The position numbers were made by a program, and so were the translations under genes. Below, piece by piece: positions 24,212 through 32,443 of a stretch of 64,000 nt of DNA. The stretch spans positions 186,001 through 250,000 of the forward strand of contig NZ_PTJA01000002.1 of the NCBI RefSeq assembly GCF_002934545.1. Reading direction: 5' to 3'. How positions within the stretch are numbered: position 1 is the first letter of the stretch; each line of letters begins with the position of its first letter. The stretch is from Lacrimispora xylanisolvens (GTDB taxonomy: Bacteria > Bacillota > Clostridia > Lachnospirales > Lachnospiraceae). Below the pieces are notes generated by a model that ran no database searches, had not been told where the DNA came from, and saw only the letters and a list, made by a program, of their open reading frames with translations.

Positions 24212-26242
24212 ATGATGGAAAAAGAAAATAAGAAAGCATTGAAACAAAAGAAATCAGCAGGCAGAAAAATTATGGACAAATTGGAAAACAAGTCCATAAA
24301 AAAGAGGCTTCTTTATGGAATCATCGGTATGGCAGTTTCCATATCAGCCATCTACGGATTGATTAACGGCATGATGTTTTACCGGGATGCCAAAAATAAT
24401 ATTGAGCTTCGTCTGACGGAATGTGCCACTGCCTACAGCCAGTCTGTGGAGAATTCCATTGATCTTTACAGAGCCAGAATTGAATTTATTGCACAAAATC
24501 CGGATATTACAGATCCATCCTTAAGTAAGGATCAGAGGACCCAGTTACTGGCTGAGATTGCAAAAGACAACGGATTTGCAACGCTTTCCATTGCTGGTGC
24601 GGACGGAAAAACTAGCGATGGAGGGGATGCCAGTGAACGGGAGTATTTTAAACAGTCCATTGCGGGAAATACATACATATCCTCAACCATTGTAAGCAAA
24701 GTAACCGGTAAAACGGTATTAATTGTGTCCGCAAAGGTAAAAAGCGATGATTATAATGGAATTGTCATTGCAACACTGGATTCTGATACCTTCAGCACGA
24801 TGATTGATGGTGTGGAGGTTGGAAAGTCCGGCTATGGATTTATTATAGATAAAGAGGGCAAGATTATCGCCCACAAAAACAGAGACCGGGTAAAAGATCA
24901 GACTAACTATATTGAAATGGCTAAAACAGATAAAAACTATCAGGGTACATCTGATGAAATGAAGGATATGATAGCGGGTAAGACAGGAATACAGACGGTT
25001 AATTTCAAAGGGGTGAATATGACCACTGGTTATACTCCCATAAAAGGAACAGACGGCTGGTCAATCGGTGTGGTTACAAAGGAATCGGAGATGATGTCAA
25101 GCTTTCGGACCTCCCTTTTTACTACGATGATGATCACTCTGCTTATGATCATTCTGTCCTTTGTAATTGCTTTCAGAATTGCAAAACCAATTGTGGAACC
25201 TATTTTAAATCTGGTTAACCGGATCCGCCTTTTAGAAGAAGGAGATCTTCATTCTCCAGTTCCCCAGGTTATTACGGGAAATGAACTGGAGACCCTTTCC
25301 AAATCATTTACCGGTACAGTTGCCACCTTAAACAGTTACATCAATGAAATTTCAGTTATTCTCACCAGTCTGGAAAAAGGAGACTGCACCGTCAGTGTAA
25401 CCCAGGATTATAAAGGAGATTTCGTTCAGATCAAGGATTCCTTAAGAGGAATTATTTTAAATCTCAATTCGGTTTTAGGAAACATCCGTGTATCCTCTGA
25501 TCAGGTAGCAGAAGGTTCCAAACAGATATCCAGTGCTTCCCAGTCTCTTGCGACGGGGGCAACCGAACAGGCGGCTACTGTGGAAGAGTTAAATGCTGCC
25601 ATTTCCAATGTCTCCAGCCAGGCAGAGGAAAATGCGAAACGGGTAGAAAATGCCACCAGATTTGTAAAGGAAGCTGTGACAGGAGTCAGGGAAGGCAATG
25701 AATGTATGGATCAGCTGGACCGCTCCATGAAAGAAATCGGTGCAGCTTCCGAAAAGATTAAAAACATTACAAAGGTAATAGAGGATATTGCATTTCAGAC
25801 CAATATTCTGGCTTTAAACGCTGCTGTGGAATCGGCCCGTGCAGGAGAAGCCGGAAAGGGATTTGCAGTGGTTGCCGATGAAGTACGTAATCTGGCAGCC
25901 AAATCTGCAGAAGCAGCCAAGCAGACAGCAGATTTAATCGGTTATTCCGTGGCTACTATTTCAGAAGGAGGAAAACTGGCTGACCAGTCTGCGGGAATTT
26001 TAAAAACAGTGGAAGAAAAAGCTGGTCTGGTTGATGACATTATTCATGAGATTGCCCTGGCTTCAGAAGCGCAGGTTCAGGCAATGGAAGAGATTAACCA
26101 GGGATTGTCCCAGGTATCCACAGTGGTACAAAACAATGCCGCCACGGCCGAGGAAAGCTCCGCTTCCAGTGAGGAACTGGATTCTCTGGCACAGGCACTG
26201 AAACAGGAAGTGGAGACTTTTAAACTGAGAGACAGCATGTAA
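24212..26242 (+). CDS. Methyl-accepting chemotaxis protein with dCache-type sensor
   Basis: A 676-residue chemoreceptor. After a basic cytoplasmic start it has TM1 (about 33-57, LLYGIIGMAVSISAIYGLI) and an extracellular dCache-like sensor to about 295, with strands such as YGFIIDKEGKIIAHKN. TM2 (MMITLLMIILSFVIAF) is followed by a HAMP region and a long methyl-accepting signalling helix pair. The hairpin tip IAFQTNILALNAAVESARAG, which contacts CheA and CheW, is intact. It lies directly behind the YkvI-type transporter gene. A strong terminator follows. The ligand is unknown. Confidence 0.95.
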   Translation: MMEKENKKALKQKKSAGRKIMDKLENKSIKKRLLYGIIGMAVSISAIYGLINGMMFYRDAKNNIELRLTECATAYSQSVENSIDLYRARIEFIAQNPDITDPSLSKDQRTQLLAEIAKDNGFATLSIAGADGKTSDGGDASEREYFKQSIAGNTYISSTIVSKVTGKTVLIVSAKVKSDDYNGIVIATLDSDTFSTMIDGVEVGKSGYGFIIDKEGKIIAHKNRDRVKDQTNYIEMAKTDKNYQGTSDEMKDMIAGKTGIQTVNFKGVNMTTGYTPIKGTDGWSIGVVTKESEMMSSFRTSLFTTMMITLLMIILSFVIAFRIAKPIVEPILNLVNRIRLLEEGDLHSPVPQVITGNELETLSKSFTGTVATLNSYINEISVILTSLEKGDCTVSVTQDYKGDFVQIKDSLRGIILNLNSVLGNIRVSSDQVAEGSKQISSASQSLATGATEQAATVEELNAAISNVSSQAEENAKRVENATRFVKEAVTGVREGNECMDQLDRSMKEIGAASEKIKNITKVIEDIAFQTNILALNAAVESARAGEAGKGFAVVADEVRNLAAKSAEAAKQTADLIGYSVATISEGGKLADQSAGILKTVEEKAGLVDDIIHEIALASEAQVQAMEEINQGLSQVSTVVQNNAATAEESSASSEELDSLAQALKQEVETFKLRDSM

Positions 26243-26261
26243 AAATAACAGATTCCATAGG

Positions 26262-26310
26262 AAGTCCGTTTTTTACGTCAGAATTATGACGCAAAGAACG
26301 GACTTTTTTT
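26262..26310 (+). terminator. Terminator after the chemoreceptor gene
   Basis: AAGTCCGTT (26262-26270) pairs with AACGGACTT (26297-26305) around an inner GCGTCATAATTCTGACG-like dyad, followed by seven or more T. Confidence 0.85.
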
Positions 26311-26312
26311 AA

Positions 26313-26341
26313 GTCATAATTTGTCCCACTTTTCATATATT
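26313..26341 (+). promoter_or_regulatory. Candidate SigE-type promoter of the spoIIIA operon
   Basis: GTCATAAT (26313-26320) and CATATATT (26334-26341) are separated by 13 bases and resemble the SigE consensus (GTCATATT and CATACAAT). The spoIIIA operon is SigE-controlled in Bacillus, which supports the call. It is about 20 bases before the spoIIIAA start. Confidence 0.5.
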
Positions 26342-26362
26342 GAGGTAAGAGGAGGGATGAGA

Positions 26363-27370
26363 GTGGAGAGAAAAGACGAGCTGATCAATCTGTTTTCTAA
26401 AAACGTAAGAGAAATCTTAAACAAGGTAGCCTTAAATTTTGACGAAGTCCAGGAAATAAGGCTCCGCGTGGCTGCCCCTCTTATGCTGGTGTACAGAAAC
26501 GAAGAGTATTATTTAACCGGATCAGGTAATATCAGCAAAAAACTGGAAGAAGCCTATCACATTACAAAAAACGAACTGAAGGAAACCATGGAGTATATGA
26601 GCAATTACTCCCTGTATGCGTTTGAAGAAGAATTAAAGCAGGGCTTCCTTACTGTACAAGGGGGGCACAGAATCGGGATTGCAGGCAAGACAATCCTTGA
26701 TGAGTCCGGGATAAAGACCATGAAATACATATCTTTTATTAATATCCGCCTTTCCCATCAGGTAAAGGGCTGTGCTTCTCCCATACTGCCTTTTGTCTAT
26801 AAAAATCAAAGAGAAGTCTGCCATACCCTGATTATTTCCCCGCCCAGATGCGGAAAGACCACACTGCTTCGTGATTTGATCCGGCAGATATCAGATGGTT
26901 CCAGAGAGTTTGCAGGTATGAACGTGGGAGTAGTAGATGAGCGGTCTGAGATCGGAGCCTGTTACCAGGGAGCGCCGCAAAATGATCTGGGAATCCGTAC
27001 TGATATTTTAGACTGCTGTCCAAAGGCAAAGGGGATGATGATGTTAATCCGCACCATGTCTCCCAGAGTGATTGCAGTGGATGAGGTGGGAAGCAGGGAA
27101 GACTTAGATGCCATCGAATACGTAATGAACTGCGGATGCAAACTGATCGCAACGGTACACGGCAGCTCCATTGAAGATTTAAGACAGAAGCCGGTGCTGA
27201 GAACCCTTTTGGAGGAACGGATTTTTGAACGGTATATTGTTTTAAATAACTTAGGCAGAATCGGAAACATTGATCAGATCTTTGATTCCAGAGGAACCCA
27301 GTTATATAAGGCAAATATATTTGGAACCGGGGTCCGGCCGGACAGGCAGGAGAGCAGGGCTTATGGGTAA
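26363..27370 (+). CDS. spoIIIAA: Stage III sporulation protein AA (ATPase)
   Basis: GGAGG at 26351-26355 is seven bases before the GTG at 26363 and only one before the ATG at 26357, so the GTG start is preferred (335 residues). It is a secretion-type ATPase: Walker A SPPRCGKTTLLRDL (near residue 165), Walker B VIAVDEVGS, and the family N-terminus VQEIRLRVAAPLML. It acts on the mother-cell side of the SpoIIIA-SpoIIQ channel, which is needed for SigG activity in the forespore. It opens the eight-gene operon and overlaps spoIIIAB by eight bases. Confidence 0.95.
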   Translation: MERKDELINLFSKNVREILNKVALNFDEVQEIRLRVAAPLMLVYRNEEYYLTGSGNISKKLEEAYHITKNELKETMEYMSNYSLYAFEEELKQGFLTVQGGHRIGIAGKTILDESGIKTMKYISFINIRLSHQVKGCASPILPFVYKNQREVCHTLIISPPRCGKTTLLRDLIRQISDGSREFAGMNVGVVDERSEIGACYQGAPQNDLGIRTDILDCCPKAKGMMMLIRTMSPRVIAVDEVGSREDLDAIEYVMNCGCKLIATVHGSSIEDLRQKPVLRTLLEERIFERYIVLNNLGRIGNIDQIFDSRGTQLYKANIFGTGVRPDRQESRAYG

Positions 27371-27893
27371 TACATGGTTAAGACTGGCAGGGGCAGCCCT
27401 TGTAATCGTATCCTGCTCCGGTCTTGGTTTTTATATGGCCTCCCAGTGGAATGAGCATTTAAAAACAGTGGAACATTTAAGAAAAATGATCTTCCTTTTA
27501 AAAGGGGAAATCGTCTATGCCAATTCTCCCCTGGCAGAAGCCTTCGAGCGGACAGGCAGGAAAGCAGGAGGGCAGATGGGAGATTTGTTTTTAAAGGTGT
27601 CAGAACGACTGACGGGGCAAAGAGGGGAAAGCTTTTACGGCATCTGGCAGGAAGAAATTGACGGTCTTCCAAAAGAGGTGTGTCTATCCAGTGAGGATAA
27701 GCAGAATTTAAAGGGGCTTGGGGAACATCTGGGTTATTTAGATACCGGAATGCAGGAGAGGACAATCCTTCTTTATCTGGAACAACTGGATCTGTCAATT
27801 GATTATCTAAGAAATCATAAACAGGAAAAGAGCCGGCTTTATACAAGCCTTGGCATCATGGGAGGTTTATTCCTGACCATTGTAATGTATTAA
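27363..27893 (+). CDS. spoIIIAB: Stage III sporulation protein AB
   Basis: The ATG at 27363 (176 residues) overlaps spoIIIAA by eight bases; the frame is open further upstream without a start signal. It has an N-terminal membrane segment (LAGAALVIVSCSGLGFYMA) and a helical cytoplasmic part typical of SpoIIIAB (LRKMIFLLKGEIVYANSPLA), ending in a C-terminal hydrophobic tail. The fold resembles GspF-type secretion platforms. Part of the SpoIIIA complex. Confidence 0.93.
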   Translation: MGNTWLRLAGAALVIVSCSGLGFYMASQWNEHLKTVEHLRKMIFLLKGEIVYANSPLAEAFERTGRKAGGQMGDLFLKVSERLTGQRGESFYGIWQEEIDGLPKEVCLSSEDKQNLKGLGEHLGYLDTGMQERTILLYLEQLDLSIDYLRNHKQEKSRLYTSLGIMGGLFLTIVMY

Positions 27894-27903
27894 GGAGGAT
27901 AGC

Positions 27904-28098
27904 ATGGGAGTCAATTTGATATTTAAAATTGCAGCAGTGGGAATTCTGGTTTCCGTCATCTGCCAGGTATTAAAACACAGCGGACGGGAAGAACAGGCAT
28001 TTTTAACAAGCCTGGCAGGGCTCATTCTTGTGCTGTTCTGGCTGGTACCTTACATTTATCAGCTGTTTGAATCCATTAAAAATCTGTTTGCATTGTAG
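27904..28098 (+). CDS. spoIIIAC: Stage III sporulation protein AC
   Basis: A 64-residue protein with two membrane segments (LIFKIAAVGILVSVICQVL and LAGLILVLFWLVPYIYQLF). Size, topology and position between spoIIIAB and spoIIIAD are as in other sporulators. It is a membrane component of the SpoIIIA channel. AGGAGG precedes the ATG. Confidence 0.93.
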   Translation: MGVNLIFKIAAVGILVSVICQVLKHSGREEQAFLTSLAGLILVLFWLVPYIYQLFESIKNLFAL

Positions 28099-28106
28099 GT
28101 GAGAAT

Positions 28107-28493
28107 ATGACGGTTGTTTCCATAGCTGTTGTGGGGATTGTGGCAGTGCTTCTGGCAGTTTCCCTTAAAGGAATGAAGGGGGAATACGGAACCTTTCTGG
28201 TCCTTGCAGCAGGGTTTTTTATCTTTTTTTATGGGGTAGGGAAGCTTAGCACAATTCTTGATACCATGAAAGAAATCCAGTCCTACATAAAAATCAACAG
28301 CGTCTATCTGTCCACCCTGGTAAAGATGATAGGAATTACCTATATTGCAGAGTTTGCATCGGGAATCTGTAAAGATGCAGGTTACAGTGCAGTGGGAACC
28401 CAGATTGAGATATTTGGAAAGCTTTCCGTGCTGGCAGTCAGTATGCCAATTCTTCTGGCACTGATTGAAACACTTCAGGTATTTTTATCATGA
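28107..28493 (+). CDS. spoIIIAD: Stage III sporulation protein AD
   Basis: A 128-residue protein with about four membrane segments. Characteristic segments are IKINSVYLSTLVKMIGITYIAE and GICKDAGYSAVGTQIEIFGK. It is a membrane component of the SpoIIIA channel, with the stop codon overlapping the region of the next gene's ribosome binding site. Confidence 0.94.
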   Translation: MTVVSIAVVGIVAVLLAVSLKGMKGEYGTFLVLAAGFFIFFYGVGKLSTILDTMKEIQSYIKINSVYLSTLVKMIGITYIAEFASGICKDAGYSAVGTQIEIFGKLSVLAVSMPILLALIETLQVFLS

Positions 28494-28507
28494 CAGGAGG
28501 AAGGAAC

Positions 28508-29683
28508 ATGAAAAGGAGGTTTTTATTTTTTCTGTGTCTTCTGTGTTTTCTTTTTCCCGCCAGTATCTCCTGGGGAGCGCAGGCTCCGGCAAAAGAGCAG
28601 GAAACAGAGGTTACTCAGGGGCTTGATCTGGATCAGTATGATCTGACTGACATTCAGAAATTTCTGGATCAGAGAAATGATAATCAGGGGCTTAATCTTT
28701 CCTTTCAGGATTTAATGAAAAGTCTTATGGATGGGAAGTTAAATGATGTGCTCAGCCAGACTGGAAAAGCGCTTAAAAAAATGCTGATGGGCGAAATCGA
28801 AAGCAGCGGGCATATGATGGGCCAGATTCTTGTACTTGGCATTATCGGGGCTGTCTTTTCTAATTTTTCCAGTGTATTTACAGGAAGTCAGATCTCCGAA
28901 ACCGGTTTTTTTGTTACTTATTTATTACTGTTTACCTATCTGGCAGCCAGCTTTTTCACCAGCATTTCCATTGTAAGCGGCGTGGTTGACCAGATACTGG
29001 GGTTTATGAGAGTGCTGATGCCTGCGTATTTTCTGGCGGCGGCATTTGCAGGAAGCAGTGCCACCGCAGTGGCATCTTATGAGTTTACCCTGGTTATCTT
29101 ATCTGCTTCCCAGTGGCTTTTAGGAACGGTGCTGTTATCACTGATCCGTGTATACGCTCTTCTGGTTATGGCAGGTCATATTGCAAAAGAAGACATGTTA
29201 TCAAAGCTGACGGAACTGTTAGAGCAGGTGGTTTCCTGGAGCTTAAAGACTTTAGTCGGACTGGTACTGGGATTTCAGATGATCCAGTCCATGGTGCTTC
29301 CTTATGTGGATTCCTTAAAGACGGGAGCAGTTCAAAAGCTGGTGGGTGCAATTCCAGGGATTGGACAGGGGGTCAGCTCTGTGGCCCAGATGGTATTAGG
29401 CTCTGGTGTACTGATTAAGAATACCATTGGAGCAGCCGGTATCCTGATTCTCATTGTTCTTACCATCGTTCCCATTCTAAAGCTTGTTATCTTAATGTTA
29501 TTTTATCAATGTGTGGCAGCCCTTTTGCAGCCAGTCTGTGATAAACGGATAGTATCCTGCATTTCCGATATGGCAAAGGGACATAAAATGCTATTGTCTG
29601 TCGCCATATCCTGCATGATTTTATTTATCGTCACCATAGCACTTGTGTGTGCTTCTACCAATGTAACCTATTATTCCGGGTGA
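28508..29683 (+). CDS. spoIIIAE: Stage III sporulation protein AE
   Basis: CAGGAGGAAGG supports the ATG at 28508 rather than the one at 28490 that overlaps spoIIIAD. The product has 391 residues: a signal peptide (FLFFLCLLCFLFPASISWG), an acidic extracytoplasmic segment, then about seven membrane helices. It is the large polytopic subunit of the SpoIIIA-SpoIIQ complex. The order and spacing within the operon are normal. Confidence 0.95.
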   Translation: MKRRFLFFLCLLCFLFPASISWGAQAPAKEQETEVTQGLDLDQYDLTDIQKFLDQRNDNQGLNLSFQDLMKSLMDGKLNDVLSQTGKALKKMLMGEIESSGHMMGQILVLGIIGAVFSNFSSVFTGSQISETGFFVTYLLLFTYLAASFFTSISIVSGVVDQILGFMRVLMPAYFLAAAFAGSSATAVASYEFTLVILSASQWLLGTVLLSLIRVYALLVMAGHIAKEDMLSKLTELLEQVVSWSLKTLVGLVLGFQMIQSMVLPYVDSLKTGAVQKLVGAIPGIGQGVSSVAQMVLGSGVLIKNTIGAAGILILIVLTIVPILKLVILMLFYQCVAALLQPVCDKRIVSCISDMAKGHKMLLSVAISCMILFIVTIALVCASTNVTYYSG

Positions 29684-29688
29684 GTGGC

Positions 29689-30366
29689 ATGGATCAATTA
29701 TATGAATGGATCAGAAATATCACTTATTATCTGATCTTTATCACTGTGGTAGAAAATCTTCTGCCGAATAAAAAGTATGAAAAATACGTCAAATTCTTTG
29801 CCGGTATGGTGCTGATTCTTCTTGTATTAAAGCCCGTTACAGGCGGATTAAGACTGGATGATAAACTGGCCTATTCATTTGAAGCAATAAGCCTTAAAAA
29901 GGAAGCAGGCGAATTAACCGGGAAAGTTTCAAAAATGGAGGAATCAAGACTGAAACGAATGATTTCCGGTTACGAAAAAGCAGTGGGAACTGATTTGGAG
30001 ACCATGGCGCAGACAGCAGGTTTTTCCTGCAAAGAAACCAGTGCAGAAATTAACAGTGATCAGTCCAGTGACCGGTTCGGTCATGTGGTAAAGGTTTCCC
30101 TTGTGCTCACCTCAGGAAAAGAGGAAATGCAGGCAGAGGAAGCAGCTTCTGTTGGCAGTAAAATGGATCCTGTTAAGAAGGTTGAGGAAATAAAAAATAT
30201 TAAAATAACTGGGAAAGAATTGGATCAAAGTTCTGAAATAAAGCCGGAAGATGGAAAAAATGAAGAGCAGAAAGAAAATTCCAGTCTATCTGGTCTTAGA
30301 AGGAGGATTGCGGAATATTATGGATTGGAGGAACAGGATATTGAAATTCAAATGGAAGATGGGTAA
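29689..30366 (+). CDS. spoIIIAF: Stage III sporulation protein AF
   Basis: The ATG at 29689 (MDQLYEWIRNITYYL) begins the conserved region; the frame is open from 29647 inside spoIIIAE. It has 225 residues, two N-terminal membrane segments (YYLIFITVVENLLP and FAGMVLILLVLKPVTGG), and a C-terminal ring-building-like domain ending YGLEEQDIEIQ. The central linker (about 145-195) is long and highly charged. The ribosome binding site is weak (GGGTGAG). It overlaps the start of spoIIIAG. Confidence 0.92.
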   Translation: MDQLYEWIRNITYYLIFITVVENLLPNKKYEKYVKFFAGMVLILLVLKPVTGGLRLDDKLAYSFEAISLKKEAGELTGKVSKMEESRLKRMISGYEKAVGTDLETMAQTAGFSCKETSAEINSDQSSDRFGHVVKVSLVLTSGKEEMQAEEAASVGSKMDPVKKVEEIKNIKITGKELDQSSEIKPEDGKNEEQKENSSLSGLRRRIAEYYGLEEQDIEIQMEDG

Positions 30367-30952
30367 GGATAAATTGTTAATCCTGCTGGCGGTTGGAATG
30401 CTGATCCTGATCCTTACATTTCCTTCTGGTCCCGGAATTGCAAAGAAAGTGGAAAAGACTGCGCAGAAAGAAAATAATAAGCAATCCACTTTACAGCAGG
30501 GTATTGTAACACAGCCTGCAGACGGAGATGCTGCCGCTTCCGTTTCCGCTGACCGCACTTATGAAGAAGAACTGGAAGCCAGGGTGAAAAAAATATTAAA
30601 AACCGTGGATGGAGTCGGTCAGGTTGATGTGCTCATTGTAGTAAAATCTTCAGGGGAAAAGGTACTGAGAGTGGATAAAGATAACTCAAATTCCACCACC
30701 GAAGAAAATGACACATCAGGAGGATCGAGAAAGATTACAAGCGCAGAATTAAAAGAGAGTACCATTCTTACCGGCCAGGGAGAAAATACGGCTCCCATTG
30801 TGGAGAAAGAAATACGTCCTGAAATAGAAGGAATTATTATCAGTGCCCAGGGCGGAGGCAGTCCTACGGTAAAAGCTGAAATTTCCAGTGCCATGGAAGC
30901 ATTATTTAACCTGCCCCCACATAAAATAAAAGTATTAAAGAGGGTGGAATAA
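30320..30952 (+). CDS. spoIIIAG: Stage III sporulation protein AG
   Basis: Starts at 30320 (MDWRNRILKFKWKMGKDKLL) or 30359 are possible; AAGGAGG upstream and the basic N-terminus usual in the family favour 30320 (210 residues). One membrane segment (LLILLAVGMLILILTF) is followed by a linker and the ring-building motif domain (GVGQVDVLIVVKSSGEKVLR, then GIIISAQGGGSPTVKAEI). SpoIIIAG forms a large ring in the intermembrane space around the forespore. It overlaps spoIIIAF by 47 bases. Confidence 0.93.
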   Translation: MDWRNRILKFKWKMGKDKLLILLAVGMLILILTFPSGPGIAKKVEKTAQKENNKQSTLQQGIVTQPADGDAAASVSADRTYEEELEARVKKILKTVDGVGQVDVLIVVKSSGEKVLRVDKDNSNSTTEENDTSGGSRKITSAELKESTILTGQGENTAPIVEKEIRPEIEGIIISAQGGGSPTVKAEISSAMEALFNLPPHKIKVLKRVE

Positions 30953-30967
30953 AAAGGAGTGTCAGGT

Positions 30968-31825
30968 ATGAAAAGTTGGAAAACAAGCAATGAACCCAAT
31001 GTCCCGAAAACCCCAAAGAAAATGGATATGAAGAAACTGTTTCGAAGAAACCAGATTATCATTACAACTCTGGCAGTCATGATTGCTGCCGCCGGATATT
31101 TAAATTATGCCGGAAAGCAGGATGCAGCCTCCGGAACCGATGTGTATGAAGCCGGAATGACAGACATTTCCGAAGAAGACATTTTAGCAGAGAACCAGGC
31201 ATTAAATGGCAGTGATTCCAGCAAGGATATCGCCAGTCTGGATCAGGATGCCGCAGATATTGACAAACTGGCAGCAGCCGATTCTGCGGGCAGCGCAGAT
31301 AAGACAGCGGCCGGAAGTACCCAGGTAGCAGCTGGGAACGAAACAGCTCAGAGTCTTGCAGCAGGTGAGACCCAGGCAGCAGCCAGCCTTACAGAAGGTG
31401 AAACACAGGCAGCTGATACCGGTCTTGACAATCCTGGTGAGGCTGTTTTAACCAGCGGTATGAACGTAGCAGATTACATATCAAGCGTGCAGTTAAACAG
31501 AGAACAGGTAAGGGCCAGAAATAAAGAAACCCTGATGAACTTAATCAACAATCCAAACATTGAAGAGGCTGCCAAACAGCAGGCCATTCAGCAGATGGTT
31601 GATATGACAGCCATTGCCGAGAAGGAAAATGCAGCAGAAACCCTTCTTCTTGCAAAAGGATTTGCAGATCCGGTTGTCAGCATTTCAAATGGAAAAGTTG
31701 ATGTTGTCATCAATGCCGCCAGCATTACTGATCCCCAGCGTGCCCAGATTGAAGATATCGTAAAGAGAAAAACCGAAGTGGGAGCAGAGAGCATTGTTAT
31801 TACTCTCATGAAACTGGAAGAGTAA
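30968..31825 (+). CDS. spoIIIAH: Stage III sporulation protein AH
   Basis: AAAAGGAG fits the ATG at 30968 (285 residues). It has one membrane segment (NQIIITTLAVMIAAAGYLNY) and an unusually long Ala/Gly/Thr/Glu/Asp-rich linker (about residues 40-150, with repeated GETQAA). The YscJ/FliF-like domain follows (EQVRARNKETLMNLINN, then AKGFADPVVSISNGKVDVVI). It binds SpoIIQ across the intermembrane space. It is the last gene of the operon; no terminator separates it from the asp23 promoter. Confidence 0.95.
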   Translation: MKSWKTSNEPNVPKTPKKMDMKKLFRRNQIIITTLAVMIAAAGYLNYAGKQDAASGTDVYEAGMTDISEEDILAENQALNGSDSSKDIASLDQDAADIDKLAAADSAGSADKTAAGSTQVAAGNETAQSLAAGETQAAASLTEGETQAADTGLDNPGEAVLTSGMNVADYISSVQLNREQVRARNKETLMNLINNPNIEEAAKQQAIQQMVDMTAIAEKENAAETLLLAKGFADPVVSISNGKVDVVINAASITDPQRAQIEDIVKRKTEVGAESIVITLMKLEE

Positions 31826-31832
31826 AAAGCCT

Positions 31833-31861
31833 TTGCAAACAGTTGACAATTTTGCTATAAT
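31833..31861 (+). promoter_or_regulatory. Promoter of the asp23-like gene
   Basis: TTGCAA (31833-31838), a 17-base spacer and a perfect TATAAT (31856-31861), 40 bases before the GTG start. Confidence 0.6.
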
Positions 31862-31901
31862 GATTTCAGAACCCAGAAATACTAAACAGGAGGGAATCGA
31901 A

Positions 31902-32288
31902 GTGGCAGAATTGGAAAACAGAAATACTCATAAAGTATATGAAAAAGATAAAATCGGCGAAGTTCAGATCGCAGATGATGTAGTTGCGATTATCGCAGGT
32001 CTTGCTGCGACAGAAGTAGATGGTGTGGATTCCATGGCAGGCAACATCACCAACGAACTGGTGGCGAAGCTGGGCATGAAAAACTTATCCAAAGGTGTCA
32101 AAGTGGAACTGACAGAGGAACATGTTTCCGTAGATTTGTCCTTAAACATAAAATATGGTTACAGTATCCCAACCGTCAGTGAAAAAGTTCAGGAAAAGGT
32201 GCAGAATGCCATTGAGAACATGACTGGCCTTTCCGTTCTTGATGTGAACATCCGGATTGCCGGTGTTGCACTGGATGAGAACAAATAA
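31902..32288 (+). CDS. Asp23/Gls24-family envelope stress protein
   Basis: AGGAGGG places the start at the GTG at 31902 (128 residues). The sequence is typical: GEVQIADDVVAIIAGLAATE, VDGVDSMAG, then DLSLNIKYGYSIPTVSEKVQ and VLDVNIRIAGVALDE. Family members sit at the membrane or wall and influence envelope stress; this form (YqhY-like) is a regular neighbour of nusB in Bacillota. It has its own promoter and a strong terminator. Confidence 0.92.
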   Translation: MAELENRNTHKVYEKDKIGEVQIADDVVAIIAGLAATEVDGVDSMAGNITNELVAKLGMKNLSKGVKVELTEEHVSVDLSLNIKYGYSIPTVSEKVQEKVQNAIENMTGLSVLDVNIRIAGVALDENK

Positions 32289-32300
32289 TTTTATAATTTA

Positions 32301-32346
32301 CAGCGGGAATAACCGGTCAGACGGTTCATTCCCGCTGTTTTTTTTA
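32301..32346 (+). terminator. Terminator after the asp23-like gene
   Basis: CAGCGGGAAT (32301-32310) pairs with ATTCCCGCTG (32328-32337), with an inner ACCG/CGGT pairing, followed by eight or more T. Confidence 0.9.
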
Positions 32347-32366
32347 CTGAAAAGATGAAATTATCC

Positions 32367-32395
32367 TTGTAATGATATAGGACAGGATTTATAAT
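32367..32395 (+). promoter_or_regulatory. Promoter of the diguanylate cyclase gene
   Basis: TTGTAA (32367-32372), a 17-base spacer and a perfect TATAAT (32390-32395), about 50 bases before the start codon. Confidence 0.6.
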
Positions 32396-32443
32396 GGACG
32401 ATATTGTGAATCGAAAGATTCTTAAGGACAGGTGTTTTTAAAT

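Noticed and set aside
26832-27846. Two long minus-strand frames opposite spoIIIAA and spoIIIAB
   Set aside because: They mirror conserved sporulation genes, match no family and lack start signals.
31842-31861. TTGACA followed by TATAAT before the asp23-like gene
   Set aside because: The spacer is only about seven bases; the TTGCAA at 31833 with 17 bases is the workable -35 box.
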